From Candidatus Moranbacteria bacterium RIFCSPHIGHO2_01_FULL_55_24 (GTDB taxonomy: Bacteria; Patescibacteria; Paceibacteria; Moranbacterales; UBA1568), in assembly GCA_001786575.1 (NCBI GenBank), contig MFRW01000009.1, positions 1 through 64,000 on the forward strand: DNA of 64,000 nt, read 5' to 3'. The position numbers were made by a program, and so were the translations under genes. The notes beneath the pieces are model-generated. The model saw only the letters and a list, made by a program, of their open reading frames with translations. It made no database searches and had not been told where the DNA came from. This document shows, in pieces, positions 18,098-26,648 of this stretch (position 1 is the first letter of the stretch; each line of letters opens with the position of its first letter).

Positions 18098-19135
18098 TTA
18101 TTGTAGCATTCCGTCCATGAAATGTGGATTGCCGCGGAGGAAATCCTGGATAGATACTTTCGTACGGCCTTCCAGCTGGATTTCTTCGAGGAAGACGATG
18201 CCTTCGCCGGTCTGGATCCCGATCTTCTCGCCGATCTCGAAGACTTGGCCGATCGGATGCTCTACCTCCGGAGAATTCTTCTGAAACGAGATCTTGTGGA
18301 GCTTCAAACGCTGCATGCCATCCGGCTGCTTCCAGAAGGTGAAGATACCCGGCCAGGGAGTAAGCGCCCGATAGCGGTTGTAGATGCTTTCCGCCGAGTC
18401 GGTCCAGACAATGTGGCCGTCCTCACGTTCGATGAGCTGGCAGAGGGTAGTTTCCTTGCCATTTTGCGGGGTGGCCGTGATCTTCTTCCGTACCCAGAGA
18501 GGGATTGTGTCCAAGAGTAGCTCTTGGGCGGCTGCGATCAGTTTTTCTCGGAGGGTTTCCTGGGTGTCATCCGGATCGATAGCGGTTTTCTGGGTAGCGA
18601 TGATGTCTCCGGTATCGAGGCCCTCGTCCATGAGCATGAGGGTGATGCCGGTCTCGGTATCTCCGTTCAAGAGCGCGTTCTGGATAGGGGAGGCTCCGCG
18701 CCAGCGCGGGAGGAGGGAGGCATGCACATTGACAGATCCGAACCCGGGGAGAGCAAGGACGCTTTTCGGCAGGATGCGGCCGTAGGCGGCGACGATGATG
18801 AGGTCCGGCTTCCAGTCTCTGATGGCCGCGACGGCCGGCTCATCGAGACGGGCAGGCTGGAGCAGGGGGATACCGTGTTCTCCGGCGATTTTCTTGACGG
18901 CGCTTTCTTGGAGTTCCTGCTTCCGGCCGCTCGGCTTGTCCTGCTTCGTCACGACGCCGACAATGTTGTACTGGGCGCCGATGAGACCCCGAAGCAGGGT
19001 GGCGGAAAATTCCGGAGTCCCCATGAAGACCACACGTATCTTCGGGACGACGCTTTTCTGGGTTGTATTCTGTCCTGTTGTCGGAGTTTCGGTAGCGAGG
19101 GGAGCGGTGCGGAAGAGGTTACGCCAGCTTGCCAT
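18098..19135 (-). CDS. fmt: Methionyl-tRNA formyltransferase
   Basis: 345 residues. It formylates initiator Met-tRNA using 10-formyl-tetrahydrofolate. The Rossmann start VVFMGTPEFS lies at about 35-44, the catalytic-region SLLPRWRGASPIQ at about 142-154, and the LMDEGLDTGDI segment follows. The protein has about 30 extra N-terminal residues before the conserved domain; this part overlaps the end of def by 17 bases and no better downstream start is visible. The order priA-def-fmt is common in bacteria. Confidence 0.93.
   Translation of the reverse strand: MASWRNLFRTAPLATETPTTGQNTTQKSVVPKIRVVFMGTPEFSATLLRGLIGAQYNIVGVVTKQDKPSGRKQELQESAVKKIAGEHGIPLLQPARLDEPAVAAIRDWKPDLIIVAAYGRILPKSVLALPGFGSVNVHASLLPRWRGASPIQNALLNGDTETGITLMLMDEGLDTGDIIATQKTAIDPDDTQETLREKLIAAAQELLLDTIPLWVRKKITATPQNGKETTLCQLIEREDGHIVWTDSAESIYNRYRALTPWPGIFTFWKQPDGMQRLKLHKISFQKNSPEVEHPIGQVFEIGEKIGIQTGEGIVFLEEIQLEGRTKVSIQDFLRGNPHFMDGMLQ
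18100..18108 (-). promoter_or_regulatory. TGn-extended -10 box before the rhodanese gene
   Basis: On the minus strand TGC-TACAAT spans 18108-18100, ending 9 bases before the ATG at 18091, so the mRNA would have a leader of about 2 bases. It lies over the fmt stop codon. Confidence 0.45.
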
Positions 19136-19607
19136 AGCCTTTTTTGAATTGGTTATATTTCTGTTGTTTTTTGAAGCGGTTGCAGATAAGGATGCCGTCG
19201 AGGTGGTCGACTTCGTGCTGGATAACGACGGCCAGAAATCCGTCGGCCCGGAGCTTCTTCGGGAGGCCGCGCTCGTCTCTGTACTTCACGGTAATGGTCT
19301 CGGAACGGACGATCGGGAAATATTCTCCCGGGAGGGAGAGACAACCTTCTTCGAAGACGATCTTTTCCTGGGAATACGAAGTGATTTCGGGATTGATGAG
19401 ATAGTAGACCGTCTTGTCGACTTCGGCGACGGCGAGCCGGAGCGACTGCCCGATCTGGGGTGCAGCCAATCCCACCCCTTCTTCGCGGTGCATCGTCTCT
19501 ACCATTTCTGGTAGCAGGTTCTGGATATCTGGAGCGAGCGGGTCCTTGACCAGTTGTGTCTTGGTCAAGAGGACTTCCGTATTTGCGCCGGTAACGAGTG
19601 AAAGCAT
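19119..19607 (-). CDS. def: Peptide deformylase
   Basis: 162 residues. It removes the formyl group from new proteins. All three motifs are intact: GVGLAAPQIG at 44-53, EGCLSLPG at 87-94 with the metal ligand Cys89, and HEVDH at 131-135 with His131, Glu132 and His135. It lies between priA (8 bases) and fmt (overlapping), so the formylation and deformylation enzymes are co-expressed. Confidence 0.97.
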   Translation of the reverse strand: MLSLVTGANTEVLLTKTQLVKDPLAPDIQNLLPEMVETMHREEGVGLAAPQIGQSLRLAVAEVDKTVYYLINPEITSYSQEKIVFEEGCLSLPGEYFPIVRSETITVKYRDERGLPKKLRADGFLAVVIQHEVDHLDGILICNRFKKQQKYNQFKKGYGKLA

Positions 19608-19615
19608 AATAGGTT

Positions 19616-21544
19616 TCAGGAAAATGAGAGCGGATCGATATCGATCAGGTAATCGGAACTTAATTTCTGGAGAGCAAGCGAGAGCGGTTCAGAAAGGTCG
19701 CCAGGTGGAATCCGGAGGAAGAAGGCTGTTGGAAGCTTGTCGGTAGCAGGGCGTTTCTGGATGCGGATTCCGGGGATGTCCTGAAGGAGCGCTTCTGGGA
19801 GGTTTCCTTCAGTTTTTTTCGGAGTCTTTTTCTTGGAAATTTCCGTAAGGGCGATCAGACGGGAGAAAGGGGGGTAGAAGAGGCTTTCGCGGTCGTTTTC
19901 AAACGTCCCGGCTATATCCCAGTAGCTCTCTTCCTGTGTTTTCTGAAGGAGGAGGCTTTCCGGGTGGAAGGTCTGGACGACCAGGCTCTCCGTTCGCTTT
20001 CCGCGTGCTGCGAGGTTGGCAGCCGCAATAGCGAGGTACTGGAGAAAGCGCTCATCTGAACGAAAATCGAAGCCTGCGAGCAGACTGTCCGCGTCAATGA
20101 TAGCAACGAGACCCATATCCGGCAAGGGAGGAGCCTTGAGGACCATCTGGGTGCCGATCAAGATGTCGATTTCCCCGGAGAGACCTTTCTGATAGAGTTT
20201 TTCCTGCGCTCCTGCGAGCCGCATGGTACTGCCGTCCGCGCGGAACATTCTGGCTCCCGGGAAGCTCTTCTTCACTTCGCGCTCGATGCGTTCGGTGCCG
20301 AATCCGACATGGCGGAAGCCGATATGCTTGCAGGAGGGGCAGCTGGGGAACAGGCCCGTCGTATAATCGCACCCGGGACAGCGGTAGGCGCCGGAGGATG
20401 TTTCTTGGAGCGCGTGCCCGGAGACCGGACAGCGGAAAATGCTCTTGCACTGTTCGCAGACAGAGAAGCTGCTCATGCCGCGCTTATGGATGTAGAGGAG
20501 AACTTGTTCTTTCTTGGCGAGTGTCTCGCGGATCTTTTCTTGGAGGATTTTCGAGAAGGGAGAGAAGTTCTTCTGGTAGCGTTCCAGGCGCAGGTTGACT
20601 ATGACGATCTGGCCTTTAAGGAGAGGCTTCTTTGAAGGCGGAAAAAGGGGAGTGAATTCCTTCTGCTCTACGAGGGCCCTGGTTTCCAGACTGGCTGCCG
20701 GAGAAGCGAGCAGAAGTTTCGCATTCCAGAGGTCTCGGAGAGAGGCTGCGACTGTTTTCCCTTGGTACCGCGGCGCCATATCCCACTGCTTGTAGCTTTC
20801 GTCCTGTTCTTCCGTCAGGATGATATTCCCCAGGTTCTTGAACGGAGCGAAGAGGCCTTGGCGCGTCGCCAGGATGAGAGAAGCCTTGCCTTCCCGGATA
20901 CGCTCCCAGGCATCCGAATACACGCCGGGTGCCAAGTGGCTTTCCAGTAACGCGATGGAGTCTTCTTTGAAGAAGTTTCTGGCGACATCGAGCAAAGGTG
21001 CGAGCAAGCTCACTTCCGGAACCAGGATCAGCGTCTGCTTTTTGGATTTCATTCCGGCTTGAGCGATCAGGAAGTAGAGCCGTGAAGCGTCAGGGAGGAG
21101 ACTGGTATCGAGAAAGACATTCCGATGCTTCTTCCAGATTCCCAAGAGCCGCGTCTCTTCTTTCTTGGCTCGCAAGACTTTCGTCTTTGCTTCGGGAAGT
21201 TTCTTTTTCCGCGCCTTGGCTTTCGTGGGAATGAAGTGTTTCAGAGTCTTCCCGAGAGGTGTCAGATAGGTCTCGCTCACGTTTTCCGCTAGAGCGAGCT
21301 GTTCGGGAGTGAGATAATTCGATTCTTTGACTTCCCGGATGTACTTCATCCAATTCGGCGCTCTCCCCGGGAACGGATCAGAAGCGAAGACGACACCTTC
21401 GGCTTCCTGGCTTCCGAAGGGTATCCGGACCAGCGATCCGGGCGTGACAGGCGTTCGCGAAAGATAGCTCCAAAGCGGTGAGCGCGTGAGCGGAAGAATG
21501 ATGAGCGGGGCGACTTCCAGCCGATAAAGGGGGTGCGGTTTCAT
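19616..21544 (-). CDS. priA: PriA-like primosomal protein N' with degenerate helicase motifs
   Basis: 642 residues. The N-terminal DNA-binding part, the cysteine cluster (CEQC 363-366, CPVS 372-375, CPGC 389-392, CPSC 402-405; seven of the usual eight cysteines) and the C-terminal region place it in the PriA family. The ATPase signatures are lost: the Walker A site (GxTGSGKT in active PriA) is replaced by FLDTSLLPDASRL (144-156), DEEH reads TEEQ (244-247), GSATPS reads ASPAAS, and the Q-x-x-GRAGR arginine motif reads IAAANLAARG near 506-515. Actinobacterial PriA proteins are a known precedent for loss of helicase motifs. It probably loads or recruits rather than unwinds. Confidence 0.88.
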   Translation of the reverse strand: MKPHPLYRLEVAPLIILPLTRSPLWSYLSRTPVTPGSLVRIPFGSQEAEGVVFASDPFPGRAPNWMKYIREVKESNYLTPEQLALAENVSETYLTPLGKTLKHFIPTKAKARKKKLPEAKTKVLRAKKEETRLLGIWKKHRNVFLDTSLLPDASRLYFLIAQAGMKSKKQTLILVPEVSLLAPLLDVARNFFKEDSIALLESHLAPGVYSDAWERIREGKASLILATRQGLFAPFKNLGNIILTEEQDESYKQWDMAPRYQGKTVAASLRDLWNAKLLLASPAASLETRALVEQKEFTPLFPPSKKPLLKGQIVIVNLRLERYQKNFSPFSKILQEKIRETLAKKEQVLLYIHKRGMSSFSVCEQCKSIFRCPVSGHALQETSSGAYRCPGCDYTTGLFPSCPSCKHIGFRHVGFGTERIEREVKKSFPGARMFRADGSTMRLAGAQEKLYQKGLSGEIDILIGTQMVLKAPPLPDMGLVAIIDADSLLAGFDFRSDERFLQYLAIAAANLAARGKRTESLVVQTFHPESLLLQKTQEESYWDIAGTFENDRESLFYPPFSRLIALTEISKKKTPKKTEGNLPEALLQDIPGIRIQKRPATDKLPTAFFLRIPPGDLSEPLSLALQKLSSDYLIDIDPLSFS

Positions 21545-21593
21545 AGGGTTATTCTAGCAAATTTCCCGGCTGCTGTACGGAAGCGGTGAGACC

Positions 21594-21622
21594 TTGATTT
21601 TTTGGCTTTAATAGGCTACAAT
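21594..21622 (+). promoter_or_regulatory. thpR promoter giving a leaderless mRNA
   Basis: TTGATT (21594-21599), 17-base spacer, TACAAT (21617-21622). The expected start point, 7 bases on, is the A of the ATG at 21629. Confidence 0.65.
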
Positions 21623-21628
21623 TTCCGC

Positions 21629-22180
21629 ATGAAACACGAACGCCGCCGACTCTTCATCGGCCTCCCGCTCTCGCGCCAGCTCCGGAAACGCCTGGTGCGC
21701 GAAGCGGCAGCCTGGCCAGAGACCGCCACCCTCCCTACCCAGGAGGAGAATTTGCATGTGACGCTTCTTTTTCTCGGCTTTGTTGCGGAAGACCAGATTC
21801 CGGATATCTCCCAGAGTATCGAGGCGGCCGTCGAAGGAGTCGAAGCATTCGAGCTCCGCTTCACAGCGATCCAAGCAGTCGATGACGAGGAGAGTCCGAA
21901 GATGGCCTGGCTCACCGGCGAGGCGAGCGAAAAGCTGAAGACGCTTCGGGAGAATGTCGAGAAGGCCTTCGACGCCTTTATCACGGAAAAGAAAGCTTAT
22001 CGTCCGCACGTGACGATTGCTAAGTTCAAGCGCGCCAAGTGGGCAGCGCTTCCCGAGCGCCCCGTCATCGGAAAAGAGGTCAATTTCGTAGAACCCATAG
22101 ACAGTATCGTTCTGTACGAAAGCACGGTGCTCGACGGCAAGCGCCGCTATGAGCCGATCGACACATTTCCTTTGGGATAA
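21629..22180 (+). CDS. thpR: RNA 2',3'-cyclic phosphodiesterase (LigT/ThpR, 2H family)
   Basis: 183 residues from the ATG at 21629. A TTG at 21602 in the same frame lies inside the promoter and is rejected. The two catalytic H-x-T motifs of the 2H phosphoesterase fold are present: HVTL at 43-46 and HVTI in RPHVTIAKFK near residue 130. The N-terminal RRLFIGLPL and LLFLG strands fit the ThpR subfamily. It opens 2',3'-cyclic phosphates of RNA to 2'-phosphates; the physiological substrate is uncertain. The WecG-type gene follows after 3 bases. Confidence 0.9.
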   Translation: MKHERRRLFIGLPLSRQLRKRLVREAAAWPETATLPTQEENLHVTLLFLGFVAEDQIPDISQSIEAAVEGVEAFELRFTAIQAVDDEESPKMAWLTGEASEKLKTLRENVEKAFDAFITEKKAYRPHVTIAKFKRAKWAALPERPVIGKEVNFVEPIDSIVLYESTVLDGKRRYEPIDTFPLG

Positions 22181-22183
22181 ATT

Positions 22184-22846
22184 ATGGAAATTTTCGGCAT
22201 TCCAATCGATGCCAGTCCGAAGAGAGAGATCTTAGGCAGCATCAGCGCTGCTCTGGATGCCGGCAATGCTTGCCGGATAGCGACGGTGAATCCGGAGTAT
22301 CTCTTAGAGGCTCGGAAGAATGAACGCTTCCGGAAGAATCTGGCGAAAGCGGATCTCTTGGTAGCGGACGGCTTCGGCATCCAGCTGATGGCGTTTCTGC
22401 GAGGATGCCGGCTTGCCAGGATTCCCGGAGCGGATCTCATGCTGGACATCTTGAAGATGGCAGAAGGAAAGAATCTCCCGGTGTTCCTCGCTCTCAAAGA
22501 AGACGGCTTGAGCTCGCCCGAGGAAATACGGAACAGTCTTGAAAAGATTTACCCGCACCTTCTCATTTCCCAAGACATCTCTGCCGCTTCCGTCGTTCTC
22601 TGCAACTTCGGAGCCCCGGACCAGGAATTCTTTTTGGAAAGTGCCGGAGGGAACGGCATCCGCATGGGAGTAGGGGGTGCGTTCGACTATCTGACCGGCA
22701 GGCTGCCGCGCGCGCCGCGGTGGATGCGTTCCATCGGCCTCGAGTGGTTCTGGCGCCTCTTTCTCCAGCCGAAGAGGATAAAACGCATCTGGAACGCGGT
22801 CATTGTTTTTCCAATCCTCGCGATTTCCGATACAATAAGAAAATGA
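22184..22846 (+). CDS. WecG/TagA/CpsF-family glycosyltransferase (GT26)
   Basis: 220 residues. Family marks are TVNPEYLLEARKN near residue 29, ADGFGIQL near 61, IPGADLM near 80, CNFGAPDQEFFL near 141, and GGAFDYLTGRLPRAP near 164. Members transfer ManNAc or ManNAcA (TagA, WecG) to a lipid-linked GlcNAc, forming the linkage unit of wall or surface glycans. Together with the nucleotide-sugar dehydrogenase at 3831 it suggests an N-acetyl-mannosaminuronate-type glycan, which is inference. The stop overlaps the gltX ATG (22843-22846). Confidence 0.9.
   Translation: MEIFGIPIDASPKREILGSISAALDAGNACRIATVNPEYLLEARKNERFRKNLAKADLLVADGFGIQLMAFLRGCRLARIPGADLMLDILKMAEGKNLPVFLALKEDGLSSPEEIRNSLEKIYPHLLISQDISAASVVLCNFGAPDQEFFLESAGGNGIRMGVGGAFDYLTGRLPRAPRWMRSIGLEWFWRLFLQPKRIKRIWNAVIVFPILAISDTIRK
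22831..22836 (+). promoter_or_regulatory. -10 box abutting gltX
   Basis: TACAAT at 22831-22836 inside the end of the preceding gene, 6 bases before the gltX ATG. There is no convincing -35 and no TG extension, so support is only moderate. Confidence 0.35.
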
Positions 22847-24354
22847 GTATGCATGACCAGAACATCCGCGTCCGTTTCGCTCCCTCGCCGACTGGATACC
22901 TCCACGTGGGCAGTTTGCGCACGGCGCTCTATAACTATCTCTTCGCCAAGAAGCGCGGCGGTACATATATCCTGCGCATCGAAGACACCGACCAGAAGCG
23001 CTATGTCGCAGGGTCCACAGAGAGCCTCATCCGCTCTCTCGACAGCATGGGAGTGGGTGCCGATGAGGGAGCGCTCCTCGATGACGGGAACATCGGGGAA
23101 AAAGGCGCGTACGGACCATACCAGCAATCCAAGCGTCTCGCTCTTTATAAGGAGTATGCCGAGAAACTGGTCGCTTCTCGCAAAGCGTACCGATGCTTCT
23201 GTACGGCAGAGCGTCTGGAGGAAGTACGCAAAGAGCAGGCGGCTGCCAAGCAGGCGCCGAAGTACGACAAGCACTGCGCCAATCTTTCCGAGGAAGATGT
23301 GCAGGCTCTTATCGATTCCGGCGTAGGACACGTCATCCGTCTCAATATCGATCCGGAACGAGGCGAAATAATTTTTCAGGATCTCGTCCGCGGCGAAGTG
23401 AAGATCCATGCCAAGGATGTGGATGACCAGGTGCTTATGAAGTCCGACGGTTTTCCAACGTATCATTTGGCGAATGTCGTCGATGACCATCTGATGGAGA
23501 TCTCGCATGTGATCCGCGGCGAGGAATGGCTCCCGTCGACGCCGAAACACGTCCTCCTCTATGAAGCTTTCGGTTGGGAGCTTCCGGAGTTCGCGCACCT
23601 GCCGCTCCTTTTGAATCCGGATCGAAGCAAACTTTCCAAGCGTCAAGGCGAGGTGGCTGTCGAAGACTATATGAAGAAGGGATACTTGAAAGAAGCGCTT
23701 CTCAACTTCGTAGCGCTTCTCGGATGGAACCCGGGCAGCGGAAGCACGCAGGAGATCTTCTCGCTCGAAGAGCTTGTCCAAGCGTTCGATCTCGCGAATG
23801 TCCACAAGGGTGGCGCGGTGTTCGATGTGCAGAAGCTCGACTGGATGAACAGCGAGTACATCAAGAAGCTTTCTCTGGATGAGCTCCTTGCCCGCATGAA
23901 GGAGGGCGGGTGGCTCGAGAAAGATCTGATCAAGAACGCGCCGGAAAATTTCCGGAGCGAAACGTATCTGAAGAAAGTGCTTACGGTAGAGCAGGAACGT
24001 CTGGCTCGTCTGGACCAGGTAGGGGAGAATAACCCGTTTTTCTTTGCGACCGAGCTCGTTTACGACACCTCTCTTCTCAACTGGAAAGACAATACCAAAG
24101 AAGCCACAGGGGAAGCGCTTCAGAAAGCCGCCGAAGTCTTGAAAAATCTTTCAGAGGAAGATTGGGGAGAAAAGGCGAAGCTCGAAACAGTCCTTATGGA
24201 AGCGGCAGGGGAGAAGCGCGGGGATTTCTTGTGGCCTCTCCGGGTGGCACTGACAGGAGCCCAGAAGTCCCCATCTCCGTTCGACGTCGCCTGGGTATTG
24301 GGGAGAGAAACTTCTCTTGCCCGTATCGATAATGCCATAAAAAGGCTTTCCTAA
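22843..24354 (+). CDS. gltX: Glutamyl-tRNA synthetase
   Basis: 503 residues from the ATG at 22843. This start is chosen because it overlaps the previous stop and gives the standard class I start (VRFAPSPTGYLHVGSLRTAL). HVGS at 21-24 is the HIGH-type motif and KLSKR near 256 is the KMSKS-type motif. The C-terminal anticodon-binding domain is complete. It charges tRNA-Glu, and possibly tRNA-Gln for later amidation; discriminating and non-discriminating types cannot be told apart by eye. The longer opening from 22720 lies inside the WecG-type gene. Confidence 0.96.
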   Translation: MSMHDQNIRVRFAPSPTGYLHVGSLRTALYNYLFAKKRGGTYILRIEDTDQKRYVAGSTESLIRSLDSMGVGADEGALLDDGNIGEKGAYGPYQQSKRLALYKEYAEKLVASRKAYRCFCTAERLEEVRKEQAAAKQAPKYDKHCANLSEEDVQALIDSGVGHVIRLNIDPERGEIIFQDLVRGEVKIHAKDVDDQVLMKSDGFPTYHLANVVDDHLMEISHVIRGEEWLPSTPKHVLLYEAFGWELPEFAHLPLLLNPDRSKLSKRQGEVAVEDYMKKGYLKEALLNFVALLGWNPGSGSTQEIFSLEELVQAFDLANVHKGGAVFDVQKLDWMNSEYIKKLSLDELLARMKEGGWLEKDLIKNAPENFRSETYLKKVLTVEQERLARLDQVGENNPFFFATELVYDTSLLNWKDNTKEATGEALQKAAEVLKNLSEEDWGEKAKLETVLMEAAGEKRGDFLWPLRVALTGAQKSPSPFDVAWVLGRETSLARIDNAIKRLS

Positions 24355-24379
24355 AGTATTTTTTCGAGTCTTTTTCCTG

Positions 24380-24388
24380 TGGTATAAT
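24380..24388 (+). promoter_or_regulatory. Extended -10 promoter of the M23 hydrolase gene
   Basis: TGG-TATAAT at 24380-24388, a perfect extended -10. The GTG start at 24398 would be about 3 bases into the mRNA. Confidence 0.6.
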
Positions 24389-24397
24389 GAAAAGACC

Positions 24398-25687
24398 GTG
24401 AAATTACAAAAAATGGGAGTAAAAACAGAAAAACATCTGAAAATATATTTCCTGACCGGACTATTCCTCTTTCTGGGAGGTTTTTTTTACTTCGCTTCGT
24501 TCGTATTGGCCGCAGACAGCAGCGTTACAGGCTTGAGCAAAGAGGCCGAAAAGGAGCTGGCAGACAAAGAAGACAAACTCGCAGAGATCAATGCCAAGAT
24601 CAAGGCCTACAAACAGATTATCGATCTCAAGAACCGCCAGGGAGCGACTCTGAATGATCAGATCCAAGCCCTCGAAGCCCAGGCTGCCAAGCTGGAGCTC
24701 GAGATAGGCCAGAACAAAGAGAAGGTCGAATCGCTCCAGGGCGAGATCGGTACGCTCTCATCGCGCGTCAACGAAAAGACGCTTCTGGTAGAGAAACAGA
24801 AAAAGATGCTCTCCGAGCTCATGCGCGACTACTACGCTTCGTACAATAGCGATGTCTCTCCGTTCCTCCTGACTGCCGAGGAGAGCTTCTCTTATTTCAA
24901 CCAGAGCTCATGGAACAGCGATATCGGAGAGCGCATCAGCGACCTTTTGGACTCGGTGAAAACTTTGCGCGAAGGCCTGGTAGCAGAACAGCAATCACTC
25001 GAAGAAAAGAAGCAGCAGGCAGACACGCTTCTGACCCAGCTTGCCGAGCGCAACGACTACCTGGAATCGACCAAGGGAAGCAAGGCTTCGCTTCTTGCGA
25101 AGACCCAGTCCGAGGCCGAGAAGTATGACGATCTGGTGGACGATCTCCAGAAGCAGCGCGAAGAATTGGAAAGCGAAATCGAAGGTTTGGAAGCCGGAAA
25201 AATAGATGATTTGGCAAGTCTCCCTGGATACAAGAAAGGGATGCTGGCCTATCCTGTAAAAAGTGTCAGTATCTCACAAGGATACGGAAAGACTTCTTTC
25301 TCCAAGAAAGCTTATGCTTCCGGAAAGCATAACGGTATCGATTTTACCGGCTCTTCGGGGACTACGATTATGGCAGCAGCAAATGGAAGGGTTGTCGGTA
25401 CCGGAGACCTGGGCCGCTATGCCTATGGCAAGTGGGTCGCGATCGACCACGGGAACGGCATCGTGACGCTCTATGGCCATTTGCGAAAAATCAGCGTCAG
25501 CCGCGGCCAGAGCGTGGAAGAAGGAGAGAAGATCGGCGAGATGGGCAGTACGGGGTATTCGACCGGAACGCATGTCCACTTCACGGTATTTGCATCCAAG
25601 TCTTATGAAGTGGTCAGTTCTACCAAGGTGAAGGGTCTCAAGATCCCGATCGGCGCCTCCGTCAATCCGAAGGTCTACTTGCCATGA
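24398..25687 (+). CDS. EnvC-like M23 peptidoglycan hydrolase or activator with coiled coil
   Basis: 429 residues from a GTG (an ATG at 24413 is an alternative). A membrane or signal segment lies at about 15-38, then a long coiled coil with charged heptads at about 42-270, and a LytM/M23 domain at about 290-425. Metal-site motifs are visible: HNGIDF with His and Asp, and the C-terminal HVHF. The domain order matches EnvC and PcsB, the hydrolase partners of FtsEX. It probably acts at the septum outside the membrane. ftsE and ftsX are 12 kb away in this window, so the partnership is inference. Confidence 0.88.
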   Translation: MKLQKMGVKTEKHLKIYFLTGLFLFLGGFFYFASFVLAADSSVTGLSKEAEKELADKEDKLAEINAKIKAYKQIIDLKNRQGATLNDQIQALEAQAAKLELEIGQNKEKVESLQGEIGTLSSRVNEKTLLVEKQKKMLSELMRDYYASYNSDVSPFLLTAEESFSYFNQSSWNSDIGERISDLLDSVKTLREGLVAEQQSLEEKKQQADTLLTQLAERNDYLESTKGSKASLLAKTQSEAEKYDDLVDDLQKQREELESEIEGLEAGKIDDLASLPGYKKGMLAYPVKSVSISQGYGKTSFSKKAYASGKHNGIDFTGSSGTTIMAAANGRVVGTGDLGRYAYGKWVAIDHGNGIVTLYGHLRKISVSRGQSVEEGEKIGEMGSTGYSTGTHVHFTVFASKSYEVVSSTKVKGLKIPIGASVNPKVYLP

Positions 25688-25858
25688 TGCCAGCGTATCC
25701 TATCCGGACTCGTTTCGCCAAAAGTATCGTCGCCGAGGTGCTTTTGCCGGAGTGCCAGACTGGAAAAATCGCGGAAGGAGTATACTGAAAGACAGTTCTT
25801 TGAAAAATCCAGTTCTCAACGCATCCTAGCGTCCCTCTCAAGAAAGGAGGCTACTCTT

Positions 25859-26116
25859 ATGGGAAAGGTTATCCCATTCCCGATGTTCCTTACGCGCATC
25901 GGGAAACCTGGTTCGCCGGAGGATCTCGGAAGAAAGATCATAACGGAACTTACCGAGCAGGATATCCATAATGTCCTGAAAGGTCTGACGGAAGGACTTC
26001 GCATCAGGATCAACAAGCATATGGCAGAAAAGAGATATTTCAGTGCTCTGTCGCATCTCGAACGCGCCAGAAGTGAAATCCTTCTCGCCATAACAGAATT
26101 GGAGCGAAGCTCATGA
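25859..26116 (+). CDS. Small helical protein, unknown function
   Basis: 85 residues with a strong Shine-Dalgarno (AAAGGAGG, about 9 bases before the ATG). Sequence after residue 22 is charged and probably helical (ITELTEQDIHNVLKGL and later SHLERARSEILLAITELE). No membrane helix or cysteine is seen. A TATACT at 25781-25786 may be its -10 box, and a strong terminator follows. No family is recognised. Confidence 0.65.
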   Translation: MGKVIPFPMFLTRIGKPGSPEDLGRKIITELTEQDIHNVLKGLTEGLRIRINKHMAEKRYFSALSHLERARSEILLAITELERSS

Positions 26117-26132
26117 CGGAATTTCCGGCCTC

Positions 26133-26180
26133 GGACTCCCCTAGCTGTTTTCAACGAAAACAGGGGAGTCCTTTTATTTT
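26133..26180 (+). terminator. Long rho-independent terminator
   Basis: Two stacked stems, GGACTCCC / GGGAGTCC (26133-26140 and 26164-26171) and CTGTTTTC / GAAAACAG (26145-26152 and 26156-26163), then a T-rich tract. Confidence 0.9.
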
Positions 26181-26648
26181 ATGGATATATGTCCTTACTC
26201 ATTTAAGGAACGATGAAAGAGAAGACGAGAAGAAGAGAGGTGGTGACAAATGACAGGGGTGAGGGATACGTATATGTACCCGGAAATTTTCCAAAACCGG
26301 CAGAACGCATTATATGAACGAGTTTCAGAAGCGTTTTATATGAAATTGGATATCTAAAGGTTTCTCTCATACATAATGTCGCATAAGTTACATAAGGCGA
26401 CATGGTATAGACAAAACACCCTAGCAATAAGCCAAGGAAAAATTGCCGCAGAATTTTCGGTTCTTTTTTATTGACGGCCCATCTCCCTGCCCCAGGTGTC
26501 AGATTTCAAAAAGCAGGGAGAAAAATAAAATAAAAATCCCTGAATTATCACCCAGGGATTTTTTCTTCTCTGGCCAGGAAGACTCCCCTTCTATTTGCCT
26601 TTCCTGGGAAATAAGAGTAGCTTGGAGGGTCATTATTTATACAAGCTT
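26181..26648. other. Gene-poor stretch with several hairpins
   Basis: No convincing gene. It holds an imperfect hairpin with arms ATGTCGC / GCGACAT (26376-26382 and 26397-26403), arms CTCCCTGC / GCAGGGAG (26483-26490 and 26513-26520), and a terminator-like hairpin at 26532-26563. Two tiny overlapping plus-strand frames (26213-26317, 34 codons; 26250-26357, 35 codons, the latter with GAGGTGG upstream) are too short to call. An untranslated RNA is possible. Confidence 0.4.
26532..26566 (+). terminator. Terminator-like hairpin
   Basis: Eleven-base stem AAAAATCCCTG / CAGGGATTTTT (26532-26542 and 26553-26563), 10-base loop, T-rich right flank. No protein gene ends just before it, which hints at a short untranslated transcript. 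Confidence 0.7.

Noticed and set aside
26203..26427. A 74-codon minus-strand frame in the hairpin-rich gap
   Set aside because: No ribosome site or promoter, and it runs across the hairpin arms. Its composition does not look coding.
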